Part shown: positions 54,255 to 64,000 of the stretch, piece by piece
Layout: each line of letters starts with the position of its first letter
How positions within the stretch are numbered: the stretch's first letter is position 1
DNA from: Physcia stellaris
Lineage: Eukaryota > Ascomycota > Lecanoromycetes > Caliciales > Physciaceae
Length of the DNA: 64,000 bases
Reading direction: 5' to 3'
NCBI GenBank assembly: GCA_018902385.1
Contig: JABSSW010000070.1
Coordinates: 124,001 to 188,000 of the forward strand
Position numbers and translations under genes: made by a program
Notes under the pieces: model-generated
Told to the model about the DNA's origin: nothing
What the model saw: only the letters and a program-made list of their open reading frames with translations
The model's database searches: none

Positions 54255-57200
54255 TTTGACATTGTCTTTGATGATGAATTTATTTCAACATTTTTTTTTC
54301 GAATTTGCAAAAATATAGAATCATGATGTTTAGTTCATTTCGAGCATGTCGATAAATCGTTGATATTTGAACGAAAATAAAGATTTGATGAAATCGTCGA
54401 TTGACATGATGTCGATCGTTATGTATTTGAATTCAATGCGATTTTTTTTAATTTCGTTTTTTACATAATAATATACGATATCGACGTGTTTGATGCGATC
54501 ATAATGTATCGAATTTTCATTGAATGTTTTGACGTTTTGATTGTCAATATTTATCAATATTTTGACGTAATTGTTCGATTGATTTTGAGTTCGTAAATCA
54601 ACGAATAATTGTTTGAATTAAATAATTTTTTTGACGACGAATAATATGATTATATATTCGACGACGCAAATAAACGTGATCACGATAAATTGAAATTTTG
54701 ATATTCAATTTATCGATTCGTCGTTTAATAAAAACAAATATATTTCGATGAATTTTTTGAAAATTTTGTCACGAATTCAATTTGCATCGCAATATGTTTC
54801 GATGTTTAATTTTTTGTTGAAATTATCGTCGTAAATTATGCAAAAATCGATCGTCGAATTGAAATAAATTATAACACGTTTGATTGTTTTGATATGATTA
54901 AAATTGAAATTTTGAACAAATCGATTGATTATGAAAATCGCATTCGTTACATTTGATTTGATTTTTATCATTGCAAACATGATTGAATTCATCATTGTTT
55001 GATATTGTTTGATATTTTGATCGATAATTTGATTAACGTTGAAAATTGAATCAAATGATTTTTTCATGAATGTTCGAATTGATTTCGCATTTTGTAAATC
55101 GAATTTTTTAACGACGCGTTGAATATATGTTTTTTGATTAAAACGAATTATGTGCATTTCGTGATTTTTGAAAATGATCATATCAAAATAAAAATTTATT
55201 GATTTTAGATCAATCATATCGAAAACGTTATTGAGTTTTGTTTTTGTTTTATTAATCATAATTTTATTGAAAACAATGATTTTGATATCATCGATTCATG
55301 TAATAATGATAAAATTTTTGAAATCAACATTCGTGACGAATATGTTTTGATTCGCGTCGAAAAAATTGAAAATTAATTTTTGTAAAAGAAATTCGAACAA
55401 ACGTTTATATCAAAATTTGAGTGATTGTTTCAGATTATACAATGTTTTGTTCAATTTGCAAATAATTTTGTCATTGTCACATTCAATCGAATATTTAACG
55501 TAAATATTTGAATTAATGAATTCGTATAAAAACGCGATTTTCACGTTCATTTGTTCAATTTTCAAATTCAGAAAAACGACAACGACGAATAAAATTCGAA
55601 AAATCATTGATTTGACGACGAAAACAAAAATTTGATCAAAATCAATGTCGTATTGTTGTAAAAAATCTTTAACGCATCATTTAATTTTGTATCGTATTAC
55701 AACGTCATCGACATTGCGTTTGAATTTGTAAATTCATTTATCGTTCAACGATTTTTTTTCATCGAACGTGAAATTTACTAGATTTCAAATGTGATTTTTC
55801 GATAAAAAATCGAATTCTTTTTCATTGTTTTTAATCATTGTGAGAAATGAGAATTTCGTGCGACGTCGTTGTAATTATTTAATTTTTTTCGTCGATCGTC
55901 AACATTGCTATGAATTTTTCGAACGAAAAAACGTCGATGTTTTCGACGTAATCGATCAACAATGAAACGAAATTGATCGTATCAAATTCAACGTTTGTAA
56001 TTGAAATTGATTGAAAATCAACAATGTTGTTGAACAAAACAATTAAATCATTTGAATTTGAATTTCAATTTGCGAACAATTCACGCATTGCTAAATGAAA
56101 CATCGTGAAATTGACAAAAATTATGACATTGTAAACGATAAAATTCATAGAAAAATTTATTCGAGTTGTTTTTCTGTTTGAACGCATTGTAACGTATTTT
56201 GAAAAAAATTTTGAAAATTTTCTGTTGTTGTGACGTCATTGATTTTTGTATAATGATATTTGAAAATTTGATTTTGATATGTGATCGAATTTCAATGTTT
56301 TGAAAAATTTGAAATTGAATTTTTTTTTTTTGCAATGAACTTCTCAATGTGAATAGCAAAAAAGTTCATCATTGTTGAATCAACAATTGATTCGATAAAA
56401 TTTTCATCGAATTCGATATCAATTTTTGATGTTGATTTGTAATTATAAATATCGAGATTTTTGACGCGTTCGATTTTTTGATTAATCGATATATAAATTC
56501 GATAAATGATGTCATCGTTATATTCGATGAAAATTTTTTTTTCGACGTTCGATTTCAAATGATTTTTGATTTTTTTGTTGATGACGACGTAAACGATTGA
56601 TTCGAATGAATACATGTTCGTCAATTTCGAGAATTGTTCGTAAATATTTTCGAACGATAATTGATTTTTCAAATACGAAATTGAACGTCGATTTTTGATA
56701 TACGTCATTGCATGTGTGATGTTTGATCACAAAAAATTCGATATGTTTTTCGTCAATAACGTTGTTTTGATCATGATGATGAGAATGCGTTGATGTGTTT
56801 CGATTACATTATTGACGTTTTGAACATTTGTTGAAATTGAATTGAATTCAATATTTTGATTGTCAAAATAATTGATTGATTGCGTGTTGCGAAATTCGTT
56901 GTCATAATTTGTACGTACGATTTTGACGTCAACATCGAATTGACGTTTGATTCAATTGATGTATTTGATAAAACATTGTAATCATTCGTGTTTGTTTTTG
57001 ACGATGTATATTTTCGTTCAACGTAATTTGTCATCGATGATACTGATATAATAGCGCTCATTTTCAAAATTTTCGATCGTTATTGATACTAAATCAGTGT
57101 GAATAATATGAAACGTTTTTTCGACATGATGAATACTTTTTCTATTCGATTTTTTTTTTGTTTTGATTAGTTTGCAAACATCGCAATGATTATTTTTGCA

Positions 57201-57290
57201 ATCGTTTTGATAAAAATGATTCAATTTTTTTAAATATTGACGTAATAAAAAAAAACTCATGTAATTCAAATTTCGATGTCATACGATAAA
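54255..57290 (-). mobile_element. Ty1/Copia LTR retrotransposon fossil, incomplete
   Basis: Read on the minus strand, recognisable pieces occur in Copia order: integrase zinc-binding and core region about 57270-56300, reverse transcriptase about 55610-54960, and RNase H with the usual pol end about 54960-54330. The right-hand, gag-side part is short or missing, and no LTR was found at either end, so the copy is truncated. It is heavily AT-degraded, with dozens of breaks and no long open frame, hence an old, dead copy. It abuts normal-composition DNA at about 54250. Confidence 0.88.
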
Positions 57291-57989
57291 CGACAATAAT
57301 GATGTTGTTGACAATATCATGAATCGTGTTTGAATAAACGTATTATTGATTAACTAGACGAAAACAATAAGTTTGCAAAAACAAATAGATACAAAATGTT
57401 GAAATTGCAAACAATGTACGACGTCAAATTTCAAATCACGCTAATTTCAACGTAAAATTAAAGCATAATTCGTTGTTCGATCACATATCATATCAACTAT
57501 TTATTTGTTAAATCTATTTGTCAAACATATTCGTAACATTATTTTTCTTTTTCGCGAACGTCGTCTCGACGATTCGTTGTTGTTTCGAAATTGAAAAATT
57601 TTGTTGAAAATTTTGTTAATTGATTTGAATGTTTGCAAAATTCAAAAATTTCACGATCATCATTTTTCATTTTCAAATGTCTCGTTATTGTTTCAAAGTT
57701 CGATAAAATTTGATAACAATTTTTGAAAATGTTTTTGACACGATTCAACTTTTCATGCGACGTAAATTTTGACTGTAAATAACATCGAAACGATAACGAA
57801 AACTAAAAATTGCGAAAACGTTGCGAGAATGAAATCGAGATGAATATATTGAATTCGAAATTTTCAAATTTTAATCGAATGTAATCTCGATTAATGTCAA
57901 CATGACGATTTTTTTTCGAAAACGACGACGATTCGTTGCGAAATCTGATACGTTGACGACGTTTTGAAATATTGAAATCAATGTTTTAA

Positions 57990-60900
57990 ACGATTTTAAA
58001 TTTGCAATCGTGAAATGAATGCGATGAAAATCGTTCATCACGTCACGAACATTATCAAATTTTTCGTTGTCGACATAATATCATGTTCGATTATGCGATC
58101 AACTCGATCAATTGACACGATACTGAAAACGATTGTAATGATATCGAAATTTCAAAATATCGTTCATTTCTCACTCGAAATTTTCGTTGATTATGACAAA
58201 CTCAAAAATTCATTGATTTGATTTTCGAATGAATTTCGAAAATTTTTGCGCAAAAATCAACAATGAAACACATCGTAAATATGCATAATTTCAAATAATT
58301 CGAGTCGATATGAATTGCTCATACGTTGTAATATTTGATAAAAATTTAATTTTTTGTCATCGAATTTGTCAAACGATTTGATCGTTTTGATGTTTCGTCG
58401 ATCGAAAAAAACGAAATTTTTTTCGACGTATTTTACGATTTTTCGATGTTTGTTGATTTGAATTGTTATACGTTTTTGAATCATTTTTGCATAATTTTGT
58501 ACGTAATTGAAAATATTTTGCATCGTGTCGATAATATTTTCTGTTTTGACGATCAAAAATCGTTTTCTCGTCGTAACATACGAGATAAAATTTAATGAAA
58601 AACTCATACGAAAATGAAAATCTTTATTGATGAAAAATGAAAATAATTTTGTTGTTGCAAATATTGCGTTGTTGTTTGCAAATTCGATCATAAACAATCA
58701 AACGTTTCAATCGTTTTGCATGTAATTGCAATATTGTCGCAATTGTTTTTCGATATTTTGATTGATTTTTTCGATTTGCTCATCGATTTCTGAATAAAAA
58801 ACGATGAAAAATTTACATTTGATGTCGAAAATTCGACAAAATGTTTGTCAAACGAGCGATATGAATTAAAAATCTCGATCAAACGTTATCGAGAAAAATA
58901 GTTCGTGTGTACGAAATACGTAATTGATGAATATTTTAATCGTGATTTCAATATTGATATTTTCGTCGTCGACGATACAAAACACGTAATGACGTTTTTT
59001 GTTAAATTTATCAATTATCGTGCATATGACATTATGATCGTGAACGTCGAACAATTCGATAATGAAATTCATTGATATGTCGATTCAACGTTGCAAAAAT
59101 ATGATCAAAAAAATAAATAAATCATTTTTGCGATTTTTGAAAATTTTCGTGCGTTGATATTCATGACAATTACGTACGTATCGACGAATCGTTTTGCGCA
59201 TGTTAAATCAATAATAATCGCGACGTATAAAATTTTTCATGCGATTAAAATTTGAATGTTTCGAAACAGAAAATTCATGAATTTCTTTGAAAAAATCAAC
59301 GAGTAAAAAAACATCGACGAACATTCAAAATCGATTTTCTCGATACAAAACGTCGTTTTTTTCAATACAGTCTCGTAAATCAATTTCATTCATTGAAATG
59401 AAATTTTGTTCGATGATTTCACGATAAATCGTGCAATTATCGTCAATTTTGTTGACAACAAAAATTCGTTCATAAATAAATTCGTCAATTTTCATCGCGT
59501 GAATTTCGAGTCGTTTCGAAATAAACAATATTTGTTTTCGATATTGATGTCGTTCGTCAATATCGTTTTTTGATCGTAAATCAAACATACGAATCAAAAC
59601 ATTTGTTTTAACGTTTTGAGTTTCGAATTGAAATTGAATGACAATATTGAATTTCGAGAAAATTTCTGTTCAACGAGTTTGACGAGAAATTAATTTTTTT
59701 GACGTCATGAAAATTTTCAAACTTTTGTGATCGATGAAAATTTTGATCGATTTTTCAATGTTTTCAAATTCAAAACGTCAATGTTTTAAACAACGAATAA
59801 TGATCAACAATTTTTTGTTATAAATTTCGTAATTGCATTCGATTGAAATCATGTTGCGATTATAAAAAACAACGAAATGCAAAATTTTTTCGTCGTCGTA
59901 TTGAAATAATATTTTCGCATTGACGTAATCAAAAAAATCAATTTTCAAAATAATTTGTTTGATTCGATCGTAATGTCGTAATATGAAAATTTCGATCATC
60001 GTTTTTTTGAAAAAATTGAAAATTTTTTCGATTTCAACAATTCATTCGAAATTCACGAGCTTTTTGATCATTCGAATAAAAATTCGAATTTTTTTCGAAA
60101 AGTCACGAATGAATCGTCTGTAAAAGTTGACGAAATTCACGAAAATTTGCATTTTTTTCAAATTTGTAAAACGTTTTCAATCGACAATGATTTTTATTTT
60201 TTCGAATTCATGCGAAAATCATTCATCGATAATATGACGTTCAAAAATGTTATTTTTTTTTGAAAAACTCGCACTTTTCAATATTCATTTGTAATTCGAC
60301 TTTTGAATTTTTCAACATTTTACGAACGTGAACGATGTGTTTCTTTTTGAATTTGTTGTAAATGAAAATATCATTTAAATAAATTTGACAAAAATCGTTC
60401 AGAAAGTTGAACAACAAATCGTTAAATGTAATGTTGTCAATTCGCGAATTCGTTGATCAATTCGAAAAATAATACTCGATATTTGTACGATTTCATGAAA
60501 ATAACGAATGTAATGAATTTTTCATTTTTTTCATTCATTCGAAATTTGTTGAAAATCGATATGATATTCAGTTTGATCAAATATTTGCAATTTTGCATTT
60601 TAATTAAAATTTTTCGATCAAAAAGATGAAATATCGATTGCGTTTCGTGATGTGATTAAATCGTCGATAATTTACACACAAACGTAATTGATCATTTGAT
60701 TTGATTACAAATAAAACGAACGAAACGTATGCTGTTTGATTGAATACAATGAAATTTTTTGAAAATTATTTTTCAAATATTTTTGAGTTTTGAAATTTGA
60801 ATTCGAACAAAAAATATATTCGACTTCGAAACAATGTATTGTTATCGTTTAGAAATTCGATTTTGTGATCGTAAATTCGATACGACGACAATTCAATTGT

Positions 60901-63160
60901 TTTTTGAAAATCGAATACTTTTGACAAATGTTTGAAATATTTCGATATTTTTTCATTATACGTTCAAAAATCGATTTGATTTGTTCGTGTTTCAAAATCT
61001 TTTTGATTATAACGACAATTTTCAATCATTCAAAATTTGTTCGCAATGTTTTGAATGCGAAATCGATTTGATTGATCGTAATGAAAAAACATTGCATTTT
61101 TTGTTTTCGATTTTTAAAATCGACGAATAAACAAAAGAAAATCGCATCAATTATCGCGATATTCATCAAATCGTTTGAATTCAATTTCGAAAATGAAAAA
61201 ATTTCGAATTGTTGTTTTTTGATTTTTCAACGTTTATTGCGTTGCTTTTTCAAATTTTTTTTTTGACGAATGTCGCTTTCGTAATCGTTGTGATATCAAT
61301 TTTTGAATGATTTGATTCAACGACGAACGATTCGTTATTTTGATCGATTTTCGAATGAATAAAACAATCGAAACATTTTGAATCGAATACGTTTAATTCG
61401 TTTTGTACATAAAGCGTTGAAAAACTAAATTGCGAACGAAATAAAATCGTATATCGAAATTTTATTGCAACAATATGTTTCGCGTTATTTGTTTTCGATA
61501 AATGAACATCGCGACGTCAATTAAATACGTTTTATCGACGATTTGAATCAAAAGTTTTCAAACGTCGAATCTGCATTGTTTTGATGAATATATTGTCATG
61601 ATGATTACATTTGAACGATTTGAAAATCAATTTATCGTAAATCATATTCAAAATAATTTCATGTTTGTTCATTCACGATTTTTTTAAAATTATCGAATGA
61701 TTGTTCAAATCGATGATGAACAAAGAAATTGTCAACTCGAAATGCAAATCAATTGTCAATTTGAAATAAATGACATGAATTATTGAAAAAATTTAACGAT
61801 CGTCGAATTCGATAATGAATTTCGATTTTAATAAAAATACGAAATTCATGTTCAACATGTTGCATACAAATTGCGCAATTTTTTTATTAATGAAAACATA
61901 ATCAATTGCATCAATGTTTATTAAAATTTCTAATTTATGTTTATTATCGTTAAATGACAACGTACAATTGATGACTAAAAATCGTTTAACAAAAAAATCA
62001 AACAATTCGTCATGATGAATAGAAAAAATTCTTAAACATTTATCAATCGCGTTTTTGATGTGAATTATCAATTTTTCGAATTAAATTCGCTCGATTCGTT
62101 GATCGTTTCATGTTCATGTAAAACATTTGCATTTTGTGTCAATGACGTTTTTAATATTTGTGAACGTTCGAGCATTTTTTTTATACGTGATCGATTTCAT
62201 CGCATGTAAAATATTTGTTCGTGACGATCAATTTGTTTGTCATCGAATCACGAATTTTGATTTCAACGTTAAAATGAAAATGAGCGACAAATTTCACGAA
62301 AAGAATCGAAATAGCAAATTTCGTAAAAAACATCGAAATCGAAACGACAAAAATTGATTTGAACTGAAACAATTCAAAACGTTGTTGACGTGTCGCGATT
62401 TTTTTTTTCGAAAATTCGATTGTCGATTGTATATTTGTTGCAAAATGATTCGAATTTCATCGAACGTGATGAATTCACGTGAATATACATTCATCGTTTT
62501 TTTTAAATTTCAAAAAATTTTGTTCATCAATTTCTCGATTTTGATGATTTCGTTATAATCAATTGAATTGCTAAAACGAAAAAAAATGAAATAGAAAAAT
62601 TGAAAATTTTGAGTATTCATGATCAATGTTCGAAATTGATTACGCATATTGCGTTTGAAATTAAAATTTTCGTAAATAATGTTCAAAAATTTCAACATCA
62701 TATGTCAAATTTTGAAATGATTCATATCAATGTTACGAATCGATTGTATGTGATCATCGACATCATTTTCAATTCAATTAATCACAATAATGATTGCGAT
62801 CATGTTCGTGTCGTAATGATCAACGTTGATCGTCATTTTATCGTGTATTTTTGTTTTTCAAACACGTCAAATAGATTTTACTTCATCGATGAATTTAGAA
62901 AAATCTGAATGTGTTTTGAAACGTCGTTTGTTTTTTTGAAAAAATTAATTACGTTGATTTTATCGTCGCTTTCTTCATCTTTTTTCAGAAAAATGTAATT
63001 TTTTTGTTTGATCAGAAATAGATCACGTTGTTTTTCGTATTCGCTTTTCAAAATATTCAATTCTCGACGAATTTCATCTAGTTCGACATTCGTATTGATC
63101 AACTCATCACGATCAACGTTGACAATTGTAAGAAATTCAGAATTCAAAATTTGCAAAAAA
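57990..63160 (-). mobile_element. Ty3/Gypsy LTR retrotransposon fossil with chromodomain
   Basis: Read on the minus strand in Gypsy order: gag-like coiled-coil start about 63156-62880, protease about 62070-61790, reverse transcriptase about 61500-60050, RNase H about 60000-59780, integrase about 59600-58260, then a chromodomain-like segment about 58160-58010. Domain order and the terminal chromodomain place it among the chromoviruses. It is strongly AT-degraded with dozens of breaks, an old fossil. LTRs could not be identified; the upstream one may lie in 63.2-64 kb or beyond the window. Confidence 0.88.
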
Positions 63161-64000
63161 TGCGAATCGCATCTCGACTGTTAAAAATTCAAATCAAATC
63201 ATGCAGATTCGAAACATCGAGTCGCTTATATCACGAAACGATCAATTTCATCATATCAACAACACGAATCGCATAATGATTAGCGCATTGATATTCATGC
63301 GCAAAAATTCAAAGATTCGTATCATTGAATAAAAACGTTGATATAATGACAAATTTGAAAAATAATTAATTTTGCAATTATTAATTTAATCATATTATTG
63401 TTTTTGTTATACATTTTTGATGTTCAAATGTTTTACATTTTAATAATTATCATAATTATCAAATTAAACATCATTCGTGTATAATTAAATATTTTCAATG
63501 ATTTTTCGTGTCATTATTTTTTTGTTCGATAACGAAAACATTTTGTCAAAATTTGATCGAAAAACAAATCAAATCGAATGAAAAATTTATAATCGACAAC
63601 AAATAAATTTAGTCATTAAACGTTTCAAAACATCGCGAATTTTTGTTGTTTCGATCATTCAACGTTCGAATAAATTTTTTCATATCAAAACGATTGATCA
63701 AATTTCAAACAAATTCGAAAAAAATTTTTATGTCGAATGAATAATATACGTTCGAATCATGAAAAATCAATTCGATTAAAACGATTGCGACAATTACGCA
63801 TCGAATTCGAATCGTTTTAAAATTTTATATGTCGAAATTTTTTTGAAAAAGAAAACAATCGCTCAATTATTGTGACAAGCGAAACGTACTAATTATTCAC
63901 AAAAAAAATATATTTGAAAGAAATTCAAAAACTTTTTCAAAATCAACATCAAGAGAATTTTCACACGAAAAAAGAACATCTACGATAAATATTTGAAATA
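63161..64000. other. AT-rich sequence continuing past the window edge
   Basis: Same composition as the Gypsy fossil, with no protein remnant recognised. Possibly its leader and LTR region. Confidence 0.5.

Noticed and set aside
57290-57990. Possible LTR between the two retroelement fossils
   Set aside because: No direct-repeat partner could be seen by eye in 63.2-64 kb.
1-64000. CRISPR arrays, rRNA genes, biosynthetic core enzymes
   Set aside because: None seen; the context is eukaryotic nuclear DNA.

Overview
The window is nuclear DNA of a filamentous ascomycete (Pezizomycotina). The host genes carry short introns of about 45-80 bp with GT/AG ends and CTNA branch-like sites. The protein set is ascomycete: laccase, FacC-type carnitine acetyltransferase, Ypt1, Hsf1, Apc15/Mnd2 and Cns1. 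GC-balanced gene DNA alternates abruptly with very AT-rich transposon blocks. Gene content suggests a leotiomycete-like fungus, but that is only an impression.

Layout. 1-943: start of a laccase on the minus strand, running off the left edge. 944-11.2 kb: gene-poor, with a 545-bp MITE (5156-5700), a small secreted protein (6224) and a small zinc-ribbon-like protein (7470). 11,181-15,374: an AT-rich 4.2-kb DNA transposon with long terminal inverted repeats and TA target duplication. 16.2-24.7 kb: dense housekeeping DNA (carnitine acetyltransferase, YPT1, CWC27) ending in a dioxygenase-fold protein that has lost its iron ligands. 25.3-29.2 kb: two decayed genes, kelch-type and transcription-factor-like. 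29.7-34.6 kb: CHZ1, BET1 and HSF1. 36.9-43.4 kb: a large membrane protein, a 320-bp MITE, APC15 and an F-box-like gene. 45.5-48.7 kb: ORC5 and CNS1, convergent. 49.4-54.2 kb: sparse region of secreted proteins, two sharing a four-cysteine plan. 54.25-64 kb: AT-rich fossils of a Copia and a chromodomain Gypsy element, both reading on the minus strand.

There is no operon or obvious gene cluster. The housekeeping genes act in separate core processes: acetyl shuttling, ER-Golgi traffic, splicing, H2A.Z delivery, heat shock, anaphase control, origin licensing and Hsp90 co-chaperoning. The secreted genes sit in gene-poor DNA, and the 53-kb gene adjoins the large AT-rich block, as is common for effector-like genes.

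The most unusual observation is the mutation signature of the AT-rich blocks. C is almost never followed by C or T, while CpA and CpG survive and TpA is scarce. This is the opposite of classical CpA-to-TpA RIP and would escape the usual RIP indices. Three host genes also carry apparent one-base shifts, at or beside homopolymers where the position can be seen, which may be assembly errors.
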